Shown one piece after another: positions 43,758 to 51,624 of a DNA stretch of 57,739 bases. Both the position numbers and the translations under genes were made by a program. Location of the stretch: assembly GCF_007992195.1 (NCBI RefSeq), contig NZ_BJZU01000029.1, positions 1 through 57,739 of the forward strand. Reading direction: 5' to 3'. The stretch's first letter is position 1; each line of letters begins with the position of its first letter. The DNA comes from Methylobacterium oxalidis. Lineage in GTDB: Bacteria; Pseudomonadota; Alphaproteobacteria; Rhizobiales; Beijerinckiaceae. The notes below the pieces were generated by a model, which did no database searches, was not told where the DNA came from, and saw only the letters and a list, made by a program, of their open reading frames with translations.

Positions 43758-44804
43758 CTACGCTTCGCCGCGCAGAAGATGCAGGCTGAACAGGCCGTCC
43801 GGATCGAGCCAGCAGCGCACGGGCTCCCAACCCGCATCCGCGGCCATCTCCTGGAAGATGCCCGGCGCGTAGCGGTAGGCGCAGCCCGTGCGGACGCTCT
43901 CGCCCTGGGCGAAATCCACCGTCTCGGTTCCGACCCGGAGCGAGCCCGCCCGCTCGGCCACGAGGTGGGTCTCCACCCGGAACGGGTCGAGCAGCACCCG
44001 AGCCTCGTGCCGGAAGTCCTCCGGCGTGAGGGGAGCGTTGGCCTCTTCCCCGTCCGGTGCGGCCTGGCCGGAGGCCGCTTCCCCGTTGGCGCGGACGAGG
44101 CGATGGAGGACGTTGAGGTGGAAGGCGGCCATCAGCCCGCCGTCGTCCGCGTGCGCTCGCAGCAGGCTCTCGGTGTCGCCGTTCGGATCCGTACCGACGA
44201 GGAGCCAGCCGCGGCCGAGGATCGCGCGGGCCCGTTCCAGGAAGTCGGCGAGTTCGGCCGGGGCGAGGTTGCCGACGGTGGCACCGAGGCAGGTGCCGAG
44301 CCGGTTCTCCGCCAGAGGGCCGCCCACGGCCGGCGGCGCCTCGCTGTCGAGGGAGAGGATCTCCGGCGGGTGCGGGCGTTCGAGGGCTTCGAGCAACGCG
44401 TCGAGGACCTGTGCCGGGGCGCTCCCGAACAGGAGGATCCTGGCCTCCGGCCCGACCAGGGTCGCGACCTCCTCCGAGACCCGCGCGAGGAGCGCGGCCT
44501 CGCGGCCGGCGGCGTAGCGGTCGGGGCCCGCATCGGCCCGCGCCATCAGGTCGGCGCCGGCCTCGTCCTGGAGGCATGCCGGAGGCAGGCTCTTCTCGGG
44601 TCGCGACAGACCCTGCGAGATGGTCTTCAGGAAGGATGCATCCGCCTCCGCCGAATCGGTGTCTGCCGGATCCGCGGTGTCGTCGCCGCCGGCCTGGGAC
44701 TCGACGATGCAGTGCGGGGCCTCGACGGCCTCGCCGGAGCGGGGAGCCCAGCGGTTCAACCAGACCGGCTCGGCGGGGACGGGCGATTCGAACTCGTGAC
44801 GCAT
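43758..44804 (-). CDS. EgtD-like SAM-dependent methyltransferase, divergent
   Basis: A 348-residue member of the histidine-specific methyltransferase (EgtD) family, which trimethylates histidine for ergothioneine. The core blocks match: SLPPACLQDEAGADL, RYAAGREAALL, GATVGNLAP, LLVGTDPN, MAAFHLNVLHRLVR and the closing CWLDPDGLFSLHLL. However, the block that in EgtD reads IRTExSxKY (Glu and Ser contacting histidine) is VRTGCAYRY here. The Asn in VGNL is kept. It may act on a different substrate. No egtB partner lies nearby. Confidence 0.8.
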   Translation of the reverse strand: MRHEFESPVPAEPVWLNRWAPRSGEAVEAPHCIVESQAGGDDTADPADTDSAEADASFLKTISQGLSRPEKSLPPACLQDEAGADLMARADAGPDRYAAGREAALLARVSEEVATLVGPEARILLFGSAPAQVLDALLEALERPHPPEILSLDSEAPPAVGGPLAENRLGTCLGATVGNLAPAELADFLERARAILGRGWLLVGTDPNGDTESLLRAHADDGGLMAAFHLNVLHRLVRANGEAASGQAAPDGEEANAPLTPEDFRHEARVLLDPFRVETHLVAERAGSLRVGTETVDFAQGESVRTGCAYRYAPGIFQEMAADAGWEPVRCWLDPDGLFSLHLLRGEA

Positions 44805-45073
44805 GGGGTGGTTCCGCGCTGGAATTCAGGTCTCCGGCAGGGATCCGAAGGCGCGGGACTGTATCAACCCGAGACGAGGGGTATCTAACACTCGTTAAAG
44901 TCTTGATGCGAAACGAGGTGTTTTCCTCTGGAGAATTCGGATTTTTCGCCCCGTACGCTTGCTGACATGAGGCGGAAGCACAGAGATGAGCGGCAGGCGG
45001 GCTCTCGCCGCCCCAAGCCAGGGGGCAGACGAATGATGAATTTTGTGTTACGGACTTCCGCCGCATTCAAGTG

Positions 45074-45976
45074 ATGAGACGAGCGGGTTCTTCCAGTTTG
45101 GCCTGTACGACCTCTAATGTGAAGACGCCGAAGCCCGCTGCCCCGATGATCTCCCGAATCGCCTCCTCCCTCCGGTCCCGTGTGCGTCCGATGCGCGCTC
45201 TCCTGCGGGGCGCCGCCGTTCTGATCGGCCTGAGCGCCCTGCCGACCGCCGTGCTCGCCTACGCCGACCTCCTGCCAGAGGGCTTCGACCTCGCGATCCT
45301 CGGCTTCGAGGTCTCGCCGTCCGTCGATCTGCCCCACGTCCGGGAGCAGCTCACCTCCGGTGGCCCCCTGCGGATCGTGGCCTTCGGCTCCTCCTCGACG
45401 GAGGGCATCGGCGCGAGCAGCCCGGCGGCCTCCTACCCGGCCCGCCTCCAGGCCGATCTCAACCGCGTCCTGCCGCATCTCGCCGGCGGGGTGACGGTGG
45501 TGAACCGCGGCGTCGGCGGCGAGCACGTGGACGACATGATGCGCCGGCTCGACCGCGACGTGATCGCCGCCAAGCCGCATCTCGTGATCTGGCAGACGGG
45601 CAGCAACGACCCGCTTCGCGGGGTGGACCTCGACCATTTCCGCGAGGCGACCGTGACGGGCCTGCGTGCCATGCGGGAGGCCGGCATCGACGTGGTGCTG
45701 ATGGAGCCCCAGTGGTGCCCGAAGTTCGACGCGACACCGGGCTCCTACCGCTTCCGCGACGCGGTGCGCGAGATCGGTGCCGAGATGGACGTGCCCGTGA
45801 TCCGGCGCTCGGAGCTGATGCGCAGCTGGATCGACGAGGCGCGCCTGACCCGCAAGGAGCTGTTCGCCGCCGACGGCCTCCACATGGCCGACCGGGGCTA
45901 CGCCCTCCTCGCGCGGGCGGCGGCCGACGAGATCATCCGCGACGCCGGTCCCGTGAAGGTCGCCGCCGCGGAGTAA
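45074..45976 (+). CDS. Secreted SGNH hydrolase
   Basis: An SGNH-fold hydrolase with an N-terminal hydrophobic segment (ALLRGAAVLIGLSALPTAVLA). Block I is IVAFGSSSTEG, the Gly block VNRGVGGEH, the Asn block WQTGSNDP, and the final D-x-x-H is ADGLHMAD, so all four conserved residues are present, unlike the first SGNH gene in this window. The export signal suggests a periplasmic esterase. The start is uncertain: ATG 45074 is the first candidate, 45146 and 45191 are alternatives. Confidence 0.85.
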   Translation: MRRAGSSSLACTTSNVKTPKPAAPMISRIASSLRSRVRPMRALLRGAAVLIGLSALPTAVLAYADLLPEGFDLAILGFEVSPSVDLPHVREQLTSGGPLRIVAFGSSSTEGIGASSPAASYPARLQADLNRVLPHLAGGVTVVNRGVGGEHVDDMMRRLDRDVIAAKPHLVIWQTGSNDPLRGVDLDHFREATVTGLRAMREAGIDVVLMEPQWCPKFDATPGSYRFRDAVREIGAEMDVPVIRRSELMRSWIDEARLTRKELFAADGLHMADRGYALLARAAADEIIRDAGPVKVAAAE

Positions 45977-46227
45977 TCGTTTCGCGCTTGGGCCTCAGCC
46001 GTTGCGGTCCTGTCGAAATTGCGCCGGGCGCCCGCGTGGTCGTGGTACTGCTCGGTCTGGACGTAGCGCCCGTCGAGGCCACGCTCGTCGCTGTGGCGGG
46101 ACTTGTCGCGGTTGCTGAGCACGCTGTTCTCCGGAAGGATTCCCTCCGGCAGTTCCGTCATCGCCCCGGTGCCCGTGCCCTTGCCCTGCGCGCCCGGACC
46201 CATGTTGTGCCTGTCGGCCTTCGCCAT
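45898..46227 (-). CDS. Hypothetical polar protein, 109 aa
   Basis: A hydrophilic Gly/Asp/Arg-rich protein (MAKADRHNMGPGAQGKGTGT, then ENSVLSNRDKSRHSDERGLD and TEQYHDHAGARRNFDRTATA). GAGGAGAGA precedes the ATG at 46227. Its 3' end overlaps the end of the convergent SGNH gene by 79 bp. It looks like a stress-type small hydrophilic protein known from Methylobacterium genomes, but I cannot assign a family. Confidence 0.6.
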   Translation of the reverse strand: MAKADRHNMGPGAQGKGTGTGAMTELPEGILPENSVLSNRDKSRHSDERGLDGRYVQTEQYHDHAGARRNFDRTATAEAQARNDYSAAATFTGPASRMISSAAARARRA

Positions 46228-46273
46228 CTCGTCTCTCCTCGGTTGGTGATCGGATAAAGCGGCCCGCACCGGC

Positions 46274-46615
46274 TCAGCGCGACCGCGCGGCCGGTGGCTC
46301 CCGCGCCTCACACTGCGCGAACGCCTGCTCGGCCGTCTCGGTAAGGTGCACGCCGCCGCCGACGGCGCCGGCCCAGGTGACAGGGAGCGCGGGGGCGTGT
46401 CCCTGCGCGTCCGGGTCGTCCCCGATCCGGCCGCCAGCGACCCGCTCGACCGTGCCGACATGGCGCCCGTCGACACCGACCACGTCCATCCGTTCCCGGA
46501 TACGCGCCGCCCCGGCCTCCGGTAGGGTCCGGGCTGCCGCCGGCAGGATCGCCGCCGCGCAGAGCGTCCGGGCGGCGGCGAAGTCAGCGGGGACGTGGCG
46601 CGGCACGCGCGTCAT
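46274..46615 (-). CDS. DUF2171-like protein, 113 aa
   Basis: The central segment IRERMDVVGVDGRHVGTVER matches the DUF2171 pattern (I-x-E-x-MxVxGxDGxHVGxVD). AGGAG lies 9 bases upstream of the ATG at 46615. The N-terminus contains a PADFAAARTLCAAAILPAAA hydrophobic stretch that might be a signal. It lies 46 bp upstream of the previous gene on the same strand, so the two may form an operon. Confidence 0.7.
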   Translation of the reverse strand: MTRVPRHVPADFAAARTLCAAAILPAAARTLPEAGAARIRERMDVVGVDGRHVGTVERVAGGRIGDDPDAQGHAPALPVTWAGAVGGGVHLTETAEQAFAQCEAREPPAARSR

Positions 46616-46965
46616 CGATGGGACTCCTGGGGAGCGGGGTTGCCGAGCCTGTCGGCGGAGGGTCGGACCTGCGCGGCCGACCTCGCGACGAGGCCGTCCG
46701 GCGGGGTGGTGCCGTGCGTCTGACCAACGTCGCAGGCTAGTGGCGGTTTCAGCTTGGCTGCTCGACGAGTCGATCCGTCGTCGACGGAGCGGACCGACAG
46801 TCAAGCTCGGTACGGCATGGCAGTATCCTGGGCTTTCGACCTTCCGAAGCTCCGGAACAGGCTGAGATCGACCACGGTTGCTCCTCCGGAAATGCGTGGA
46901 AGATCTTCAGGAAGGGGCCATCTCATGAGGTCGATCTGTTGGCGCATCGCCACGGGACCGTGCGC
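46616..46965. other. Divergent intergenic region with EcfG-like element
   Basis: A 350-bp gap between the DUF2171 gene and the SDR gene. It contains the candidate promoter at 46854 and no gene. Confidence 0.5.
46854..46880 (+). promoter_or_regulatory. Candidate EcfG-type promoter of the SDR gene
   Basis: GGAAC at 46854-46858 is followed by 17 bases and GGTT at 46876-46879, one base off the EcfG consensus. It lies about 85 bp upstream of the ATG. Confidence 0.35.
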
Positions 46966-47952
46966 ATGAGAGACTTGCACGACCAAATCGTCGTCATCAC
47001 CGGAGCGTCGAGCGGCATCGGGCGGGCGGCGGCGCTCGCCTTCGCGGACCGGGGCGCTCGCCTCGCACTCGCCGCGCGCAGGCCGGAGGCCCTGGACTCG
47101 ATCGCCGCAGCCTGCCGGGCGCGCGGGGCGGACGCCGTCGCGGTCTCCACCGACGTCACCGACCCGCAGGCCGTCGAACGGCTCGCGCGGCGCGCCGAGG
47201 AGGCGTTCGGGCGGATCGACGTCTGGATCAACAATGCCGGCACCGGCGTGTTCGGGCCCTACCAGGACGCGCCCCTCGACCTTCATCGCCGCACCGTCGA
47301 GATCAACCTGCTCGGCGGCATGTACGGCGCCTACGCCGCCCTGCCCCGCTTCCTGCGCCAGGGACACGGCACGCTCATCACCAACATCTCGCTCGGCGGC
47401 TGGGCGCCGGCGCCCTTCGCGGCGGCCTATTCGGCGAGCAAGTTCGGGCTGCGTGCCTTCACGGCGAGCCTGCGCCAGGAAGTCCGACGCCACCCCGGCA
47501 TCCATGTCTGCTCGGTCTTCCCGGCCATGGTGGACACGCCGGGCCTGGAGCACGGCGCCAACGTGTCCGGGCGCCAGATCGACACCGGGCCCCTCGTCTA
47601 CGCCCCGGAAGAGGTCGCCGAGACCTTCGTGCGCCTCGTCCGCCATCCCCGCGACGAGGTCGCGGTCGGCTGGCCGGCCCGGGCGGCGCAGGTTGCCTAC
47701 GCCCTCGCCCCCGGTCCGACCGAGCACCTCACCGGCGCGGCGATCCACCGGATGCTCGACCGGGCCAAGCCCGCCCGCCACAGCTACGGCGCCATCCGCC
47801 GCCCCCTCGACGACGCGCCCCGCATCGCCGGCGGCTGGCGGGCGCGGCACGGCGTTCCCTCCGCCCGCACGCTCAGCCTGACGGGCCTCGCTATCCTCGG
47901 CGGTGCGACGCTCGTCGCACTCGGGAGCGCGGCGGCTCGCGCCGGGCGCTGA
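46966..47952 (+). CDS. SDR-family oxidoreductase with C-terminal membrane segment
   Basis: A 328-residue classical short-chain dehydrogenase/reductase. The NAD(P) site is ITGASSGIG near the N-terminus, NNAG is in WINNAGTG, the catalytic Ser is in NISLGG, and the Tyr and Lys are in AAYSASKFG, so it should be active. A C-terminal hydrophobic segment (LSLTGLAILGGATLVALGSA) could anchor it to the membrane. The start at 46966 is 10 residues before the nucleotide site. The substrate is unknown. Confidence 0.9.
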   Translation: MRDLHDQIVVITGASSGIGRAAALAFADRGARLALAARRPEALDSIAAACRARGADAVAVSTDVTDPQAVERLARRAEEAFGRIDVWINNAGTGVFGPYQDAPLDLHRRTVEINLLGGMYGAYAALPRFLRQGHGTLITNISLGGWAPAPFAAAYSASKFGLRAFTASLRQEVRRHPGIHVCSVFPAMVDTPGLEHGANVSGRQIDTGPLVYAPEEVAETFVRLVRHPRDEVAVGWPARAAQVAYALAPGPTEHLTGAAIHRMLDRAKPARHSYGAIRRPLDDAPRIAGGWRARHGVPSARTLSLTGLAILGGATLVALGSAAARAGR

Positions 47953-48112
47953 AGCAGAAAAGTTGCGGTCGATGCGAAACCAACCCGACAGCTTGTCCGT
48001 AACAGGTCTCGGCCGGCCGAATACATCATTCTGAAGTTGAGGCGAGGCAGCGGATCCGCATCGCGGGTTGCGCTGCTTGTCTTGGCGCGGCCGCCCACTT
48101 CGGGAGCCGACC

Positions 48113-48685
48113 GTGACCGCCGACGCCCCGCCCGTCCCCTTCGGCTCCTACCAGCACCTGTGCCGGGTGCTCGCCGCTTCGGGGGTCGTCGGCACGTGGT
48201 CGTGGTTCGAGAACGGGGATCGCTGCGTGCTCGACGCGGGCGCTGCCAGCCTCCTCGGGGGCGCCCCCGACCTGGCCGGACGATCGCTGAGCCCGCACCG
48301 GGCGCGCGCACGTCTGCACCCCGACGATCGGGAGAGGGTGCTCGCCCGCTTCACCGAGGCTTGCCGGAGCGGCGGCCCGTTCGTCGTGCCGTACCGCATC
48401 CTCCTGCCGGACGGGGGTGTGCGCGCGCTCCTGGACCGCGGCCGGATCTTCCGCGGCGATGGCGGCGCGCCCGGGCACGGGCACGGTCTCCTCCTCGATC
48501 CCGGCGAGAGCGACCGCGAGGAGGCCGGTGCCGCCGGGCCGCTGGAGCAGGCGGCCGCCCAGGCCATAGCCTGCCGCCGCTCGATCGATCGGCTCGGCGC
48601 CACGGCGCTGCGGCCGGTGATCGACCGCCTCCTCCTGCGCATCGCCCAGGAAATGGTCCGCCGCGAGCGCAGCTTCCTGCACTGA
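48113..48685 (+). CDS. PAS-domain protein without kinase domain
   Basis: A 190-residue protein from the GTG at 48113, which has GGGAG just upstream. A PAS_3-like fold covers about residues 15-125 (VVGTWSWFENGD, ARLHPDDRERVLARF, then RILLPDGGVRALLDRG and GRIFRGDGG). The rest is a helical segment that ends in IAQEMVRRERSFL. There is no histidine kinase or HTH part, so it may bind a ligand or heterodimerise with one of the PAS kinases. Confidence 0.75.
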   Translation: MTADAPPVPFGSYQHLCRVLAASGVVGTWSWFENGDRCVLDAGAASLLGGAPDLAGRSLSPHRARARLHPDDRERVLARFTEACRSGGPFVVPYRILLPDGGVRALLDRGRIFRGDGGAPGHGHGLLLDPGESDREEAGAAGPLEQAAAQAIACRRSIDRLGATALRPVIDRLLLRIAQEMVRRERSFLH

Positions 48686-48711
48686 GACGGAACCAGGGCC
48701 GCTGCCGCGCC

Positions 48712-49542
48712 TCAGGCGGGCAGCGAGAGGGCGGCGCGGGCCTCGGCGGGTGTGGCCGGGCGGCGACCGTGGCGCTCGATCGCCTCGACCGCGAGCCGCA
48801 CGAGCTCGGCGTTGCTCGCCGCGAGCCGCGTCTTGGTGATCCGGATGTTGTCCTCCAGCCCCGTGCGCACGGCATCCGCCCCGCGGGCGAGCGCCCAGTC
48901 CATCACCGCCGCCTGGTTGCGGCCGATCCCGGCGGCCGTCCAGGTCGCCCGCGGCAGCACCCGCCGCAGCTCGGCGAGCAGGATGTCGAGGAGGTGCTCC
49001 TCGGCGGGCATCGCGTTCTGCACGCCCATCACGAACTGCACGTGCGGCCGCTCGTCGACGAGCCCCGCCTCCGCGAGGCGCTTCGCGCCGTGCAGGTGCG
49101 ACAGGTCGAAGATCTCGATCTCCGGGCGCACGCCGAATGCCCGCATCCGGCCGGCGAGGTCGGTGACGAGGCTCGCGTGGTTCTCGTAGACGATGGTGGG
49201 GAAGTTCACCGAGCCCGTCGAGAGGGAGGCCATGTCCGGCCGGTGCATCAGCGGCAGGCCGCGGGCGGCCGGGTCGCGCCCGCGCCCGCCGGTGGAGAAC
49301 TGCACGATCATGCCGGGGCAATGCCGGCGCAGGCCCTCCTGCACGGCGGCGAACCTGTCGGGATCGGAGGACGGGCTCTCGTCGTCGTCGCGCACGTGGA
49401 TGTGGGCCAGCGTCGCGCCGGCCTCGAAGGCCTCATGGGTCGACGCGATCTGCTCGGCGACCGTGACGGGCAGGGCCGGATTGTCCGACTTGCGGGGCAC
49501 CGAGCCGGTGATGGCGACGGCGACGACGACGGGCTTCATCAT
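48712..49542 (-). CDS. BKACE (DUF849) beta-keto acid cleavage enzyme
   Basis: A zinc-dependent TIM-barrel enzyme of the beta-keto acid cleavage family, which condenses a beta-keto acid with acetyl-CoA and includes 3-keto-5-aminohexanoate cleavage enzyme. The zinc motif is HIHVRDDD, with a further Glu and His in later strands (EIEIFDLSHLHG). VAITGSVPRKSDNPALP at the N-terminus is typical. The start is set at 49542; a GTG at 49566 is an alternative. Its ketoacid substrate is not defined by sequence. Confidence 0.87.
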   Translation of the reverse strand: MMKPVVVAVAITGSVPRKSDNPALPVTVAEQIASTHEAFEAGATLAHIHVRDDDESPSSDPDRFAAVQEGLRRHCPGMIVQFSTGGRGRDPAARGLPLMHRPDMASLSTGSVNFPTIVYENHASLVTDLAGRMRAFGVRPEIEIFDLSHLHGAKRLAEAGLVDERPHVQFVMGVQNAMPAEEHLLDILLAELRRVLPRATWTAAGIGRNQAAVMDWALARGADAVRTGLEDNIRITKTRLAASNAELVRLAVEAIERHGRRPATPAEARAALSLPA

Positions 49543-49788
49543 GATCTCACGGTCCTCGCTGGTCACGCCTGCCCCCGGGCCGCACTAGCCGCGGCAGGCG
49601 GACAACGCCAACCCTCGGGCTCGCGCTCCGGCATGAGGACCGGGCCGGTTCGTCACCGGAAATCGCCGCGCGGGCGGCGCGGCGAGGCGGCGGCCCCGTG
49701 ACAGGGGCGCGGTTTCGCGCCACACTCCGGCATGGGCGCGCGGCACAAGAACGGCCCGCGCCGCCGGGGGCGGGCAGCGGATGGTGCC

Positions 49789-50088
49789 ATGCCGAGATTC
49801 TATTTCGACGTCCGGACCCCGTCGGGGGTCGTGTGCCTCGACCACGAGGGCCTCGACTGCGCCGACGCCTCGGCCGCCCTCATGGAGGCCCGCCACGGCG
49901 CCCGCTTCGTGACGCCGGAGGAGGGTGCGGGCAACCCCCTCTTCAGCGGGTATCGCTTCACGGTGGCCGACGAGGCGCACCGCTTCCTGTTCACCGTGCC
50001 CTTCACGGAGCTGGAGCCCGACGGCGCAGCGGCGCCCGCGCCGTCTGCCGGCAGGACGCAGAGCAAGCGGGCGCGGCACTTGTCCTGA
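49789..50088 (+). CDS. DUF6894-like small protein, 99 aa
   Basis: Begins [20 protein letters not shown], which matches the DUF6894 start pattern ([12 protein letters not shown]). The C-terminal third is Pro/Ala-rich. The family is common in Methylobacterium and Bradyrhizobium and has no assigned function. The start was placed at the Met of this motif. Confidence 0.75.
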   Translation: MPRFYFDVRTPSGVVCLDHEGLDCADASAALMEARHGARFVTPEEGAGNPLFSGYRFTVADEAHRFLFTVPFTELEPDGAAAPAPSAGRTQSKRARHLS

Positions 50089-50165
50089 CGCGTCGCGCGG
50101 GGAGCCTCCCGCCGGGCCGGCGCGGGAGCGCCCCGAGGCGTCGCGAGAGCCACGGGGAGATCGGC

Positions 50166-51389
50166 GTGTCCTATCGTCCGGACTTCATCGAGATCGAGAC
50201 CCGGCTCGGCGCGCACAACTACAAGCCCCTCGACGTGGTGCTGACCGAGGGCCGGGGCGTCTGGGTCACCGATACCGACGGCCGGCGCTACCTCGACTGC
50301 CTCTCGGCCTACTCGGCGGTGAACCAGGGTCACTGCCATCCGGCCATCCTCGCGGCGCTGACCGCGCAGGCCGGGCGCCTCGCCATCACCTCGCGGGCCT
50401 TCCGCAACGACCAGCTCGGCCCGTTCTATGAGGAGCTCGCCGCGCTGACCGGCTCCCACAAGGTGCTGCCGATGAACAGCGGCGCCGAGGCCGTCGAGAC
50501 CGCCATCAAGGCGGTGCGCAAGTGGGGCTACGAGGTGAAGGGCGTGCCCGAGGGCGCGGCCGAGATCGTGGTCTGCGCGGGCAACTTTCACGGCCGCACC
50601 CTCGGTGTCGTCTCCTTCTCGACGGATCCCGATGCCCGCGGCGGCTTCGGCCCGTTCCTGCCCGGTTTCACGGTGGTGCCTTTCGGCGACGCGCGGGCGC
50701 TCGAGGCCGCGATCAGCCCGAACACCGTGGCCTTCCTCGTGGAGCCGATCCAGGGTGAGGCCGGCGTCATCATCCCGCCCGCCGGCTACCTCGCGGCGGT
50801 GCGCGAGATCTGCACCCGCAACCGGGTCATCCTGATCCTCGACGAGATCCAGACCGGGCTCGGCCGCACGGGGCGGCTCCTGGCGGAGGAGCACGAGGGG
50901 ATCGTGGCCGACGTGACCCTGGTGGGCAAGGCGCTCGGCGGCGGCTTCTACCCGATCTCGGCGGTGCTCTCGACCACCGAGGTGCTGGGCGTCCTGAAGC
51001 CGGGGCAGCACGGCAGCACCTTCGGCGGCAACCCCCTCGCCTGCGCGGTGGCACGGGCGGCGCTGCGGGTCCTGGTCGAGGAAGGCATGATCGAGAACGC
51101 GGCGGTGAACGGCGCCTATTTCCTCGAGCGGCTCGCGGCCCTGCGCAGCGACCGCATCCGCGAGGCGCGCGGACGGGGCCTGATGCTGGCGCTGGAGTTC
51201 CATTCCGACGCGGGCGGCGCCCGACCCGTCGTCGAGGGGCTGAAGGCCCGCGGCGTGCTCGCCAAGGACACGCACGAGCACACGGTGCGCCTGACGCCGC
51301 CCCTCGTGATCACCCGCGAGGAGATCGACTGGGCCATGGAGCGGATCGAGGCGACCCTGCGGGACTCCGGTCCCGCGCTCAGAACTTGA
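50166..51389 (+). CDS. rocD: Ornithine-oxo-acid aminotransferase
   Basis: A 407-residue class III PLP aminotransferase that converts ornithine and 2-oxoglutarate to glutamate-5-semialdehyde. Near the N-terminus is [17 protein letters not shown], typical of RocD. The PLP region is [15 protein letters not shown] and GNFHGRT; the Asp before the PLP pyridine is in [14 protein letters not shown]; the Lys Schiff base is in [12 protein letters not shown]; and [12 protein letters not shown] follows. The GTG start at 50166 has GGGGAGA upstream. Its 3' end overlaps the convergent DUF1192 gene by 11 bp. Confidence 0.93.
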   Translation: MSYRPDFIEIETRLGAHNYKPLDVVLTEGRGVWVTDTDGRRYLDCLSAYSAVNQGHCHPAILAALTAQAGRLAITSRAFRNDQLGPFYEELAALTGSHKVLPMNSGAEAVETAIKAVRKWGYEVKGVPEGAAEIVVCAGNFHGRTLGVVSFSTDPDARGGFGPFLPGFTVVPFGDARALEAAISPNTVAFLVEPIQGEAGVIIPPAGYLAAVREICTRNRVILILDEIQTGLGRTGRLLAEEHEGIVADVTLVGKALGGGFYPISAVLSTTEVLGVLKPGQHGSTFGGNPLACAVARAALRVLVEEGMIENAAVNGAYFLERLAALRSDRIREARGRGLMLALEFHSDAGGARPVVEGLKARGVLAKDTHEHTVRLTPPLVITREEIDWAMERIEATLRDSGPALRT

Positions 51390-51567
51390 AGACCGAGCCG
51401 GCGGCCGACTTCGCGGCCTGCTTCGCGTCGCGGGCCGCCTCCAGGCGCTCGATCTCCCGCCGCAGGAGCGCGATGCGCTCGCCGAGCTCCTCGACCGAGA
51501 AGTCGTCGAGCTTCTGCCCGATCTCGTGGGCCGCCGCGCGGCGCACCGGAAACATCTCGTCGTCCAT
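51379..51567 (-). CDS. DUF1192 family protein, 62 aa
   Basis: A short helical protein with the DUF1192 layout: [20 protein letters not shown] followed by an Ala/Lys-rich tail [19 protein letters not shown]. It is a coiled-coil-forming alphaproteobacterial family of unknown function. It is transcribed convergently with rocD. Confidence 0.8.
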   Translation of the reverse strand: MDDEMFPVRRAAAHEIGQKLDDFSVEELGERIALLRREIERLEAARDAKQAAKSAAGSVFKF

Positions 51568-51624
51568 CGTCCGACCCCCGTCCGAACCGATCAGCGTCCC
51601 TATCTGGGGCCGCGCCGGCTCCGG

